Shown here: positions 53,347-64,000 of the stretch, piece after piece
Position numbering within the stretch: position 1 is the first letter of the stretch
Layout of the letters: each line of letters starts with the position of its first letter
NCBI GenBank assembly: GCA_030280995.1
Contig: JASXTE010000004.1
Span: forward strand, 17,623,185-17,687,184
Direction of reading: 5' to 3'
DNA: 64,000 nt
Source of the DNA: Hemileia vastatrix
Lineage: Eukaryota; Basidiomycota; Pucciniomycetes; Pucciniales; Zaghouaniaceae
Notes under the pieces: generated by a model
What the model was told of the DNA's origin: nothing
Database searches by the model: none
What the model saw: only the letters and a program-made list of their open reading frames with translations
Made by a program: the position numbers and the translations under genes

Positions 53347-54459
53347 TGTGGTATGCGCCTCACAGCTAGTTTGATTTTGGACCAATCAGCGCACATAGTC
53401 CAGGAAGAACAAAGGGGATTCATAGCGCAGTAGGAAGTGCTAAACTATAATGCATGTTTGTGTGTTTCAAGGACAAAGGGAAATAGAAGTGTTGAAAAGA
53501 ATAGGGTCTGTGCGCTCATATTTTGAAGTAGGATGTGCCACATAACGGGGAACTGTGTGTTTTTGATTTAGGACTGCAAGCGCTGAACAATATGGACTTA
53601 TATTTTCCAATAATTGTGTATTACGCACTAAGGAAGGCATTATGGCTTAAGGAAAGGCTCAAGTGCAAAGTATACTGCACCATGGATAGTGTGGTAACTT
53701 ACTGAAACAGGTGATATAGGAGGTTAACTAGTTGAAACTCAAAGCGACTAGGATCAGCGTTAGAAGGAGTCAAACTTGGAAGTAGCGCTGAAACAAACAA
53801 AGGTACATTCAGGGGCGCGCATGTCAAGGTGTCAAGCATTAGTGAGACAAGTTAATACTAGTGTTATTAAGGATAGGGTATGTTTTAGGCGCTGTAGTTG
53901 TTACAAGCGGTTTACGTGGTCTACTAATAGATTAGTTACTGTTATACTAATGTAGCGCTAGAGTCAGCGCTGGAGATCCACTAGGGAACTGTGTTTAGAG
54001 TGCTGGAAAAAATAAAGAGGGTATCACATCTAGTAATAGAGGGAGGAAAATTGGACAAATAGTTAGTTAACATAAAATTAGTTAATAATTGTGAAGTCAA
54101 AGATATTAGAATTTTCTGTGATAAATTGTTTGAGAGTATATAGATTCAAAGGATTAACTATTATTAGAGTTATTTTATTGCTATAATAAGGCATATTCAA
54201 AGAGAGCGCTTCAAGAGGGAGTAGCTGTGGATATTAGCACTTGTTAAGAATAGAAATATCTAGATAGTAATAATTTTTTTTTTGGATCTTTTAAAAACTC
54301 AGTTCTCAACTTATAAACTTTCTAATTACATATTGGTGTTACACGTTATTGCGCTGTCTTTAAAAATAAGAGTGGCAGGCGCTTCTTTTTAGAAATCAAA
54401 AGGAAGAACCAACCCATCTTGCATTGTGTCTACTGCTTAGTACTTTAGAACTCTCTACA
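53347..54459 (+). repeat. 5' LTR of E2
   Basis: It starts TGTGGTATGCGCC and ends CTCTCTACA. The inverted solo LTR at 57633-58923 matches it end to end with divergence and indels, and the E3 LTR (35134-36370) is a further relative. Richer in GCGC words than its surroundings. Confidence 0.8.
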
Positions 54460-54461
54460 AT

Positions 54462-54480
54462 TGGTGTCCCAACAGTGGCC
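54462..54480 (+). promoter_or_regulatory. E2 primer-binding site
   Basis: TGGTGTCCCAACAGTGGCC begins two bases after the LTR end. TGG would pair with a tRNA 3' CCA. It differs from the E1 site, so E1 and E2 use different primers. Confidence 0.6.
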
Positions 54481-54704
54481 TAATTGTAACTAGTATTTTG
54501 ATTAGATCGTTTAGTTTTCAGGGTTTCATCAAGAGGACAAGATCAAGCCGGCGCTTCGGTGGAAGAGTCATAGGGTCTACAACAAGTGGGTCAATAGCCA
54601 TTATCAGAAGATAGCGTAGGGCTGTATTGTTAATATATTTGGGTTTAATTACCAAGTGTGTGTTTATTATTTTGTGATCTCTGTTTTGATTTTATATTTC
54701 AGAA

Positions 54705-56455
54705 ATGGATCCTACTGTGACTACATCTAAGGGATGTCAGGAGAAGACTAAAACCCCTAATTAAATGGCATCTTTTCCACAAATGGTAACTAAAATAATT
54801 AGATGTAAAGATGAAAGTTTGCGTTTTACAGGTATTAATACCAAGAAAATCTTACAAAGGTTTGAACAAGCAGCGGAAGTGCATGGAGCAACCAAGTATG
54901 TTATGGTGCATCAAGTGCTCTTCTTTGTCTCTAATGAGTGCAAAGACAATTTAGAGGATTTAAAGGGGCATGAAGAGTGCAATTGGTCAGCGCTAAAAGA
55001 AAAAATTCTCAAGAGATGGCCAAAGGTTACTGAGGAAACTAAGTATACAATAAAGGATCTGGATGTCTTGGTAAAGAGGGTTAAAGCTAAAGAGGGTGTT
55101 TGAGACCCTAGGGAGTTTAAAAGTTTTAGAGAGGGTTTTGACCAAACGGTGGAATATTTAGTCAGTAATGAAGATTTTAGTGATGCTAATGCGTCTTTAC
55201 CTTGGTTTTGTGAAGTGCTAGCACCAGAAGTGGAAGACTGGGCAAAGAGGCGCTTGGATAATGAAGGAAAGCTAGTCAAGAAGAGGGACGTTAATTATAA
55301 GTACCCTGGATTAGAAGAAGTAGAAATGGCAGTGGAAGCGGAAATGAAGCTGCGCCGAGTTGAGTGTCGCACAGCTAGAGTTGCTTTGGATAACAAGGAA
55401 ATGGAAAAAGATGCGTCTGGCGTGAAATTGTCTCCTCAGATGTTGTCTCCTAAAGTAAAAGTTTTCACTAAGGAGCCGGATTCAGTTATGGCGAGGATTG
55501 ACAAGCTGGAGAAGAAAATAAATGAAGCAGCAAAAGCAAAAGAATTGTTTAGGCCCAAGAGTTCTCCTCAACCATCGCGCTTTGCTACTATGGTATGTTA
55601 CTATTGTAATAAAGAGAGATATACTAGGATGAGGTGTAATGTGCTTCAAAAAGATAAAGAAGAGAGGGTAGTTTACCAGGATGGAACTGTGCTAATGTTG
55701 GAAGATGGGACTAAGCTTGTCAAACACAAGGATCGAGGGATGCAAGCCATGGTCATTGATCATATTAATAAAAAGTCTATGGAGGGCAGGTCGAGTAAGG
55801 GAAAGGAGCCTGAAGCAAAAGAGAAAGGCAAGGATGTGAAGTCAGTCAATTTTGCAGTTACTTACACAGTATTGGATTTTAAAGTAAAAAAAGGAGTGGT
55901 TTCAGCGCCACTTACTGCAGCACGTTTGGAGATGTTTTCAGCAAAGCACAAGAAAATGGCCCCACCTACAATTAGTAGGCTGAGAAGAGCTGGCTCTAGG
56001 TATGCAAATCCAGAGGATATGGAGGAAGTAGGGTATACTACTAGAGAGAATACACCTGCGCCTATGAAGGATGTTGAAATGGATGGTATGGAACCAGTTG
56101 GTTATGGTGTGTATCATCAGGTAGAAGATCAAACAATGATGTTTGAGGAGTCAGAGGTAGTGCAGCAAAGAGCGGAACCTGTTGAAGGAATGCCAGAGAC
56201 AAGGCGCAATACTCCAAAGAATCCACCTGGAAGAGCAAAGGCTGGTGTGAAGACAATTCAACCTAAATTGAGGATGCAGCGCCTGGTTCACTCTGATTTT
56301 TCTAAGGCAGCTGAGGATTTAGTCGCACAATGTTTGAAGACTACAGTTTCTGTTCCATTGGGGGTGCTGACAGCAGTAGCACCGGATGTAGCAAACGGAA
56401 TTGTGGATAAGTGCAGGAAGCAAAGGGTTGCTAATTGCGCTGAGTTTGATGTTTG
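54705..56455 (+). pseudogene. E2 gag, with stops and damaged zinc knuckle
   Basis: The likely start MDPTVTTSKG at 54705 meets TAA at 54762. The frame continues MASFPQMVTKIIRCKD...LRFTGINTKKILQRFEQ, stops at TGA 55101-55103, then runs open to TGA 56453-56455. The knuckle reads CYYCNKERYTRMRC: the His of C-x2-C-x4-H-x4-C is Tyr (a C-to-T change). The C-terminal half is the acidic linker equivalent to the E1 region 48200-47450. Confidence 0.75.
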
Positions 56456-57632
56456 AGAGCAGTCATTTCAGCCAGTCTTTGGATTACCTAGGGCACCACA
56501 TTATGCAGGACCCTTAGGGTATTTAACAATTACTGTAAATGGTAAGCAAATTAGAGCATTAGTGGATAAAGGTTCACAAATCAGCATGGTTTCAGTGGAT
56601 GATGCGGTGGAGTTAAGTCTTCCTGTTAAAGATAGTGAGGGTGCTGTTGCAGGAATTGGTGGAGGTAGGTTACCTGTTATAGGTGTAGCAGAGTACGTAC
56701 GCACTAGGGTTGAGGGAGTGACAAGGGATATACATTTTTATGTTCCAATGGGTGTAGTTAAAACAGTTTTAGGCATGCCATTTTTAATGGATTATTCTGC
56801 AACTATCAATTATGTTTTAAATAAGACTATTGGAATAAGGATTATGGGTGATGATGGTATTCCAGTAACAGCAGTCTTAGTAGCGCATAAGGATGGTGGC
56901 TGGGAAACTAAGTACTCTGGAGCTGCGCAATTAGAGAAAGAAAGAGAGTTTTATGAGGAAGTCTCAGATGATGAGATAGGGCGACCTCCAGGATGGCACC
57001 AAAATTTTAATTAGGGACTGGCATTTTAGGTGTTACTATCTCCCAGGATGAGAGGAACCTGTATAGTGACCAGTCAGTCCAACAAGAAGGGATACGTAAA
57101 GCGGTACTTCATAGGTGTCTTGTAAATACTACAGTAAAATCTATTATACCTAAGCTTTTTAATTTCTTTGGTTATGGATTTTGTTATACTTATATTAAAA
57201 AGAAAAGACAAAAACAGGATTTAGGTGTAACCCATAGTTATATTAGAAAGGGGTTGATTTTAAGTAATGATGGAAGCAGAAAACACTGCTTAGCATCTAA
57301 GTATAAACCAGTGGCTGTCAAGGTTAAACCAGTAAATTTACCAATGCCGGATTTGAATCCTCATTAGCAGAGGCCGGTGCTGTCTAGGAGTCCTTATGAT
57401 ACTCCTTTAACAAAGTTTCCACCTTAATTTGCGCCTACTAGTAAAATCACAATGGAGAGGCTTCAGATGGTTAATTTTGGACCAGAGGATTGGTTGTCAC
57501 AGGAAGAAAAGAAGTTATTGTTACAAGTTATGGTTCTCAGAGAAAAGGCTATTGTGTTTTCTGAAGAGGAAAGAGGTTTTTTGAAACACTCTTATGGTAA
57601 ACCTTATATTGTTCCAGTTATAACTCATGCTC
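56456..57632 (+). pseudogene. E2 protease and pre-RT region, inactivated
   Basis: The retropepsin site reads ALVDKGSQISMV, with Lys replacing the Ser/Thr of D-S/T-G. The flap region GIGGGRLPVIGVAEYVRT and VKTVLGMPFLMDY follow. After a stop at 57012, broken frames lead to MVNFGPEDWLSQEEKKLLL and KHSYGKPYIVPVITHA, which is cut by the solo LTR at 57633. Confidence 0.75.
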
Positions 57633-58923
57633 TGTAGACAGTTCTAAAGTACTAAGCAGTAGACACAATGCAAGATGGGATGGTTCTCCTTTTATATTTC
57701 TAAAAAGAAGCGCCTGCCACTCTTATTTTTAAAGACAGCACAATAATGTGTAACACAAATATCTGATTAGAAAGTTTATAAGTTGAGAGATAAGTAAAAG
57801 ATCAGGAAAAACAAATATTACTATCTGGATATTTCTATTCTTAACAAGCGCTAATATCCACAGCTACTCCCTCTTGAAGCACTCTCTTTTAATATGCCTT
57901 ATTATAGCAATAAAATAACTCTAATAATAGTCAATCCTACTGAATCTATATATTCTCTCTATGCTGTGTTTTTCCACTGTACTATATGAAATACACACAC
58001 AGATGCGCAAATGACAAAGACTCAGAAATATCTCTAATATTATTATCAAACAAATGACCACAGAAAAATTAATATCTTATACTTGACTTCACAATTATTA
58101 ACTAATCGTATGTTAACTAATTATTTTTCAATTGTTATTGTTTTTCCTACTTGATGTCCTTCTTTTATTGTATAGTCCTCTTTTTTATATTTTTCCAGAG
58201 CTCAAGACACAGTTCCCTAGTGGATCTCCAGCGCTGGCTCCAGCTCCACATTAGTAAAACAATAACTATTCTATTAGTAAACTACGTACATTGCTTGTAG
58301 CAACTATAGCACCTAATTGCACCCTATGCTTACTAACACTAGTTTTTAACTTGTTTCACTCATACTCCGTATACGCTCTCTTGACTATACCTTTGTTTTG
58401 TTTCAGTGCTACTTCCAGGTTTGACCCATTCTAACGCTGATCCTAGTCGCCTTGACTCTTGGGTAGTTTTCTTTTGTGATCAAGTCCCAATGCTCCTCGC
58501 CTCATTACTAGTAAATAGTCCTGGTAATTTACTTGACTAGTTAGACTCTGAAACTTACGTTACTTGTCTCAACAATTATAGCACTTGCCGTGGTGCAGTA
58601 TAATATGCACTTGAGTCCTCCTTAAGCCATAACTCCTTCCTTAATGCGTAACACACAATTATTGGAAAACCCAAATCCATATTGTTTAGCGCTTGTGGTC
58701 CTAAATCAATAACACACAATTCCCCATTGTGCAGCACATCCCGCTGCAAAATCCAAGCGCACAGACCCTAAATCCTTTTTTGCGCTTCTATTTCCCTTTC
58801 TTGAAATACACAAATACATATTATATTTTAATACTATCTACGGCGTTAACTCCCCTTTTGTTCTTCCTGGACTATGTGCATTGATTGGTCCAAAACCACG
58901 CTTCCTGCGAGGTGCGTACCACA
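57633..58923 (-). repeat. Solo LTR of the E2/E3 family, reversed, inside E2 pol
   Basis: It begins TGTAGACAGTTCTAAAG and ends GCGTACCACA, the inverse of the E2 LTR, about 1.29 kb. The interrupted codons resume exactly: ITHA before and APWKNKAFPIPE after. Flanking GCTC and GCGC fit a 4-bp target duplication with one mismatch. Confidence 0.8.
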
Positions 58924-61850
58924 GCGCCGTGGAAAAATAAGGCTTTTCCAATACCAGAGGCTATAAGAGAAGAATATACAGAATTAATTAGGGGAAGGTT
59001 AAGTTCTAGCTTGTATGAACAGTCTATGTCTAGTTATTTGGGTCCAGTGTTTTGTGTTGTTAGACATAATGGTAAATTAAGGGTTGTTCATGATCTTAGG
59101 GAGATGAACAAGGTTACAGTAAAGGATGCCGGAGGAGTTTGAGGATTCTTTTGCGGGACGTGCATGTTACGGATTAGGTGATATTATGGGAGGATACGAT
59201 GAGCGCAAATTGGACGAATCATCCAGACCCATGACAACATTTGAAACCCCACTGGGGCACTTAAGGTTGACAAGTTTACCGCAGGGCGCAACAAACTCTG
59301 TGGCGGTATACCAAGCACAGATGATGTGGATATTGCAGTATGAAATTCCAGATCATGTGGGAATTTTCATTGATGATGGCGGTATAAAAGGACCAGCCAG
59401 CAATTACAATGGGGAAGTGTTAGAGGAGAATCCATATATTAGAAGGTTTGTTTGGGAATATGCGATTACTCTGGAAAGAGTTCTATTCAGGATAGAAGAG
59501 TCAGGATTAATGATCTCTGGATCCAAATTTGCTTGTTGTGTTCCAGCGCTAGATATAGTGGGACATGTGGTATGCAAGGAAGGGAGGATCATTGCGGAAA
59601 AAAAGAAGAATAAGGTGCTTACATGGCCAAGGCCAAGAAATACTATGGAAGTTAGAGGATTTTTAGGCATTTTTACATATGTAAGAATGTTTATTCAAGA
59701 TTTTGCTATGTTATCTTCACCTTTAAGGCGCTTAACAAGAAAAGATTCTGTATGAGATTGGACAGAGGAATGTGATGAGTCATTTAAGTTGTTGAAAAGG
59801 ATTGTAGGAAAAGATATTCTTTTAAAGAAATTGGAGTATGGACAAGGCGCTGGGAAAATTACTCTAGTGGTGGATTCTAGTGTGTCTGCAGTGGATGCAG
59901 TTTTGATGCAGGAAGATGAGGGAGGTAATGATAGACCTGTCCTTTATGAATATAAGACTTTTACTAGAGTAGAGTCTAGGTACTCCTAGTCTAAGCTGGA
60001 GTAATGTGGAGTAGCAAAGATTCTTAAGAAGCTAAAATGGATGCTTTGGGGGCAACATTTTGAGTTTCAGGTTGATGCGCTATCATTGGTGCAAATGATT
60101 AGTAGCCCAAGTTTACCAGATGCACCCATGAAGAGTTGGGTAGCACAGATTAATTTATTTTCTTTTGATTTGGTCCACAAGCCGGGAAAAACTTTCACTA
60201 TGCCAGATTCATTATCTAGAAGACCGCCATGTGAAGAAGACTTGGACGCCAAAGAATTTGAAGAAGATAAGAGATGGGTAAACGGCATAGATTATTGTTA
60301 TGAAAAATTTGGCAAGGTTGTCTGCAATGACAATAAACTAGCAGGCAAGGTCATCCGTGATGAAAATAAACTAGTTGCGCGGAATGTCCGTAAAGACATA
60401 AGGCTAGATGTTGATGATGCGCAGGATGTTTTAAAAGGTAGTCTGCAACTAGATTTAGGGAACGTTGAAGCTAACTTAGCGACAAGGAGTGCGCAAGGCA
60501 AGGAAACGGAAGTGTCAGATGACAAAGATGATTCAAGTGGAAGTCAAGATAGTAGCACTAATCCCGAAGAAGGGGAGTATTCTGAAGGTGAAGCATCTAC
60601 TAATGAGGGAGTAGAGCTGTTAAGACTATATCTGGAAGGCAGTAGTAGACCAGATTTTTGTGATAAAAAGGTTTGGCGCAATATTGAAAAGCGCGCTAAA
60701 GGCTATTTTATAAAAGATGGGAAGTTATAGAATGATCAAGCCTTGTTTCCCCAGTTAGTTGTTCAAACTAGGAAAAGGAAGGAAACAATAATCAGGGAGT
60801 TACATGAGAATTTAGGACATAGAGGTCAAGACAAGACGTATTGCAGAGTTAGGGAGAGATTCTGGTGGCCCAATATGAAGAATGAAGTAAGAGATTGGGA
60901 CAAATCTTGTCCTGAATGTCAGCGCAGGAGTTACAGAAAGTCAAAAGAGAAAGGTAGAGCAACGGGCAAAGATACTGTTTTTGGTAGGGTCAGTTTAGAC
61001 GCAATTGATATAAAAGAAGGACGCTTTAGATACTTGGTAGTAGGCAGGGATGATCTATCAGGATGAGTCAAAGCAGCGCCATTGGTAAATCTTAAGGCAA
61101 GTAATGTAGCTGAGTTCTTGAAAAAAGAATGGGTTTATAGGTACGGGGTAATGAAGATGGTGACTGTAGATGGTGGCTCTGAATTAGCTGGAGAATTCCA
61201 AGAGGTAGTTAAAGGTATTGGCGCAAGGCTACAAGTTGCAACACCATATTATCCTGAAGCAGAGGGGATGGTAGAAAGAGGTCATCAAGTTATAAAGGAT
61301 GCACTAGTTAAATTATGTGGGAATAATGGGGAAAAGTGGAAGAACTACTTGCCATTAGTTTTGTTTGCAGACAGGATTTCAGTTAAAATGACAACAGGGT
61401 TTTCACCGTATGAACTTATGTTTGGTCAAAGGGCGGTATTACCTATTTATCTAGAGACTGAATCTTTTCTAGGATGCAACTGGGATCAAGTGCGCTCGAC
61501 TGAATATTTAATTCTAGCAAGGGTAGCACAGCTTGAAAGAAAGGACGAGTTTGTGGAGAAGGCATATGATAGAATGATGCAGATCCGTGACAAGTCAGTT
61601 AAATATTGGGATGAGCGTTTAGTGCATAGGTTAAGGAAGCCATTGAACCCAGGAGATTTGGTTTTTGTGTATAATAGAAGTTTAGAAAGCCGATGGGGGA
61701 AGATGTTTGCTGACAGATGGAACAGTCCTTATAGGGTCAGAAAGCAGATAACTGGGGGGGTCTTACTTACTGGAAGAGCTAGATGGTACTGAATAGAAGC
61801 GGCGTGTAGTGGCAGATCAGATCAAAAGGTTCTACCCAAGGGGTGTTCCA
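58924..61850 (+). pseudogene. E2 pol: RT, RNase H, integrase, several stops
   Basis: It continues from the solo LTR with PIPEAIREEYTELIRGRL and VVHDLREMNKVTVKDAG. A small deletion shifts frame near 59135, then come GLGDIMGGYDERKL, GIFIDDGG and RGFLGIF. Stops occur at about 59753 (TGG to TGA), 59988 and 60003 (near SRYS), 60728, and 61064 (WVKA to stop). RNase H parts VVDSS and QVDALSLVQMI remain. The integrase finger (HENLGHRG, CPECQRRSY), VSLDAIDIKEG, VTVDGGSELAG and EGMVERGHQ follow. The end is shifted by a G run near 61755 before the ADQIKRFYPRG block. Confidence 0.8.
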
Positions 61851-62493
61851 GTGATACAAGATGACCTCCAGAATGAGGAATAACTACCAGAATGACCTCC
61901 GGGAAGAGGTTAAACTAACAATTTATGTTAAGCTTTGTTTTTCTAAGAGAACTCACAGGAGGCTTGACACAGTTGTGACGGATAGAGGGCACTAACTGGA
62001 AGTTAGGTGCACTAAGGCTGAACAGGCAACTGGCATAAGTGCTCAGATGAGGACACAGAGGAAAATGAAATCTTATATTTTCATTTTTCAAGGGGACATG
62101 AGGAGATAGGAAATTGGATTAAAGGAGGCGTATACCATGTAAACGCAAAAGACACTGGGAATTTAGCAAATGGGCTAAATAACCAGGAGTGGAATAATGA
62201 CTTATAGATGGGGCCCTCTACAGTTCAATTTTTATTTACATTGTGTATTTTTTGTATTGCAGTAAAGGTGGTAAAGTTTTATGATTTAAAAGGTTTATTT
62301 ATGATTTTTTAGGGTTTACAGTCTTTTAAAGAAAGTAGAGGGAGAAAAGTTAGGTGCTCTAAATTTAGAAGACAGGTGTAGTAAAATAGCGCCATGTCTA
62401 AAATGATTATTTAAAGGCATAGTGTGAAAAATATATGAAGACTATGTACAGGAATAATGGACAGAGAAGGCTCATATGGAGGGCGCTAGTGGA
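61851..62493 (+). other. E2 region between pol and antisense gene B
   Basis: No ORF. It contains ACACAGTTGTGACGGATAGA and the purine stretch AAAGTAGAGGGAG, which match, inverted, the same part of E3. Transcripts of pol and gene B would converge here. Confidence 0.6.
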
Positions 62494-63281
62494 CTATTCA
62501 GTATTGGGGTGAAAGCTATTAGGATATCCTTTCCAGTCTTCAGGCATGACAAAACAACGAGGATCGGCGGGGAATCCAAGAATAGTTGATGAACTGATTT
62601 CGTTCATTAGTTGAACTATAATTTCTATATGGTTGTAGTGGGCTTCAAGTTCAGCATCAGAAAAAGCTGGTGCGTTAGCATCATATATAAGATGAAGTCT
62701 GGAAAACATTTGCATGGAATGGACAAAAGGTAAAGGAATAGGAACCCAACCCAGAGAGATGGATTCATTGAAGCCTGAAAAAGAGTCAGCAGGTAAAGGA
62801 AGTGTAAGTATAATAAAGGTTACTTACTTGCTAATAAATTTTGTGGGTGCGCTGATGGCAAAGAAATGGTAATCGCGTCAGGAGCAGCTGTAGTGGAGCC
62901 TGAGTGCATGGAAGCATTGAAGCTCGGAGTGGAAGAAGGCGCAGTGCTAGGCTGGATAGATATTTTGCGCCTGGGAAAAGTAGGAAGCAATGGTGACTCA
63001 TAAGGAATCTTGTTATTAGAGGAAGAATTGGGTCTAGCGGGACTAGTAGTTGTAATTATGGGGGCGCTACTGGTGGAACTAGGAGGAAAGCGAATATAGC
63101 CAGTAGGCTGAGGAGTATTATTGTTCAGAGAGATATTGCAAGTTTTGTGGTATCTAAAGCAGTTTTCACAGGAAGATATAAAAGAGACATACCCCCAAGA
63201 TCTATAAAATGTACAATGAAAGTTGCGGCGTTTACAAAATGAGCATGCTTGATCTTTGGGAACTGTGTGATTTTGAGTTAT
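62494..63281 (-). pseudogene. Gene B of E2: Zn(2)-Cys(6)-like protein, start codon lost
   Basis: Two exons, 63281-62828 and 62774-62494 (intron GTAAGT..TTTCAG, 53 nt), give 245 codons with no internal stop. Cysteines: CSFC-KRRNFH-C, 14 residues, then CENC-FRYHKT-C, that is C-x2-C-x6-C-x14-C-x2-C-x6-C. This is the spacing of a fungal binuclear zinc cluster apart from a longer middle loop. A Pro/Ser/Thr-rich linker follows, then an ordered C-terminal part (LGWVPIPLPFVHSMQMFSRL, HYNHIEIIVQLMNEISSS, FVMPEDWKGYP). The codon matching the ATG of the E3 copy is ATA (63281-63279), so this copy lacks a start. It lies on the strand opposite to E2 gag-pol. A DNA-binding regulator is possible; function unknown. 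Confidence 0.65.
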
Positions 63282-63318
63282 GATGTTTGGATGAAGGTAA
63301 TCCGGGTTATTAGATGGG

Positions 63319-63328
63319 CTATTTATAG
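63319..63328 (-). promoter_or_regulatory. TATA box of gene B (E2 copy)
   Basis: CTATAAATAG on the reverse strand, about 40 bp before the former start codon. The same word occupies the same place in the E3 copy, which supports an internal promoter of gene B rather than chance. Confidence 0.6.
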
Positions 63329-63804
63329 CTTAATAATGGCATTATGGAAGAGACATCAGTCACGCAATAACTAACATGAGTGCTGAATGGTTACTAAGAT
63401 GGATGTGAAGAATCTTCATCAAAGAAGAAAAAAAAATGAGGGACCTAAGGAAAGGCAAATCCATCGCAGTCAAGAGAAAGTCATATGCTGTGAAGATCTG
63501 AAGATTTCAAGGGAACGCATGCATAAATGACGCAGGGGATGTATTTGCTGCTATAGGGAGTAGGGCCGATCTCAGATTTATTTTGTGTTTATCGTTTCAC
63601 TTTTCATCCGCACTTAGTAGTAAGATGTGCTGTTTGGAAAAAGGATGATATTTTTTTTTCTGGGGGAAACTCATCTCGCAGATGTTGGGTTCTTACAAGG
63701 GACTTAGGGTCAAGCAGAATTAAGGAAAAAAAAATATTATTACATTTTTTACAAAACTATATACAATTTTTTAAGGAATATATAACAAAGATTTTTAGTA
63801 TTCT
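63329..63804. other. Spacer between genes A and B of E2
   Basis: About 480 bp, the same length as the E3 spacer. No ORF; presumably the terminator of A and the promoter of B. Confidence 0.55.
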
Positions 63805-64000
63805 GCATCATCATAGATAGGGACGTAGAAGGCCCAGTCATAAACAGCCTCTTTCATGTTTTTCTGCAAGGTGGTGACTAGCTGTTTTCTTTTGTCATAC
63901 TTGGCGCGAGTATAGACCGGGACCGCCTCAAGAAATTTTTCGACAGCGACTATCATATTGTTCATACAATGCATGGTTGCATCGTATGGTGCGCAGGCAA
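63805..64000 (-). CDS. Gene A of E2, C-terminal part (runs off the window)
   Basis: The open frame enters from the right edge and ends TAA at 63805. Visible residues include ACAPYDATMHCMNNMIVAVE, TRAKYDKRKQLVTTLQKN and AVYDWAFYVPIYDDAEY. Weak similarity to the read-through extension of the E3 copy (MINQVNTSF..., LVKTLNLTY..., KKWEYAF), together with identical order, strand and distance to gene B, identifies it as gene A. Whether the rest is intact cannot be seen. Confidence 0.45.

Larger units (their letters stand above)
53347..64000 (+). mobile_element. Ty3/gypsy retrotransposon E2, 3' end outside window
   Basis: 5' LTR 53347-54459, primer-binding site, gag 54705-56455, protease/linker 56456-57632, a reversed solo LTR 57633-58923, the rest of pol 58924-61850, 3' untranslated part to 62493, then antisense genes B (62494-63281) and A (63805 to beyond 64000). 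No 3' LTR is seen, so it must lie to the right. It interrupts the pol of E3. Many stops show it is inactive. Confidence 0.7.

Overview
The window looks like nuclear DNA of a basidiomycete fungus, most likely a rust (Pucciniales). The grounds are short GT..AG introns (about 50-95 nt) with CTAAY branch sites, a Tnp2-type (CACTA/Plavaka) transposase, a probable Tet-like 2OG-Fe(II) oxygenase, a fungal Zn(2)-Cys(6) transcription factor, and nested Ty3/gypsy elements. The DNA is very AT-rich and gene-poor, and almost everything outside one regulator gene is transposon-derived. The species assignment is inference from family content; no rRNA or other marker is present.

Layout. (1) 1-14.6 kb: the 3' part of a Tnp2 transposase gene; a three-exon unknown gene; an array of about 20 palindromes (4.6-6.6 kb) folded into a ~1.5 kb inverted repeat; a six-exon unknown gene; a reverse-strand Tet/JBP-like dioxygenase gene with one in-frame stop; three long hairpins with an identical apex upstream of it; and a cluster of 14 short hairpins at 13.8-14.6 kb. 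These may all belong to one large DNA transposon. (2) 14.6-20.4 kb: AT-rich DNA without genes. (3) 20.4-33 kb: a Zn(2)-Cys(6) transcription factor gene (24.3-28.4 kb, reverse strand) flanked by two inverted, related PIF/Harbinger elements. One holds a broken transposase; the other is an internally deleted derivative. A foldback element and a small MITE lie nearby. (4) 33-35 kb: a weak Tet-like relic and a tandem repeat. (5) 35.1-64 kb: nested Ty3/gypsy elements. The oldest (called E3, reverse orientation) has its LTR at 35.1-36.4 kb. A young 11.2-kb element (E1, 39.9-51.05 kb) sits inside it, and another element (E2) begins at 53.35 kb and runs out of the window. E2 itself contains a reversed solo LTR at 57.6-58.9 kb.

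The most interesting point is that E2 and E3 both carry, between pol and the 3' end, two extra genes (A and B) on the strand opposite to gag-pol. Gene B has a TATA box, one intron, and a Cys pattern (C-x2-C-x6-C-x14-C-x2-C-x6-C) like a binuclear zinc cluster. Both copies of gene B are broken, but in different ways, and the A-B arrangement and spacing are the same in both. E1 belongs to a related but distinct group and lacks A and B.
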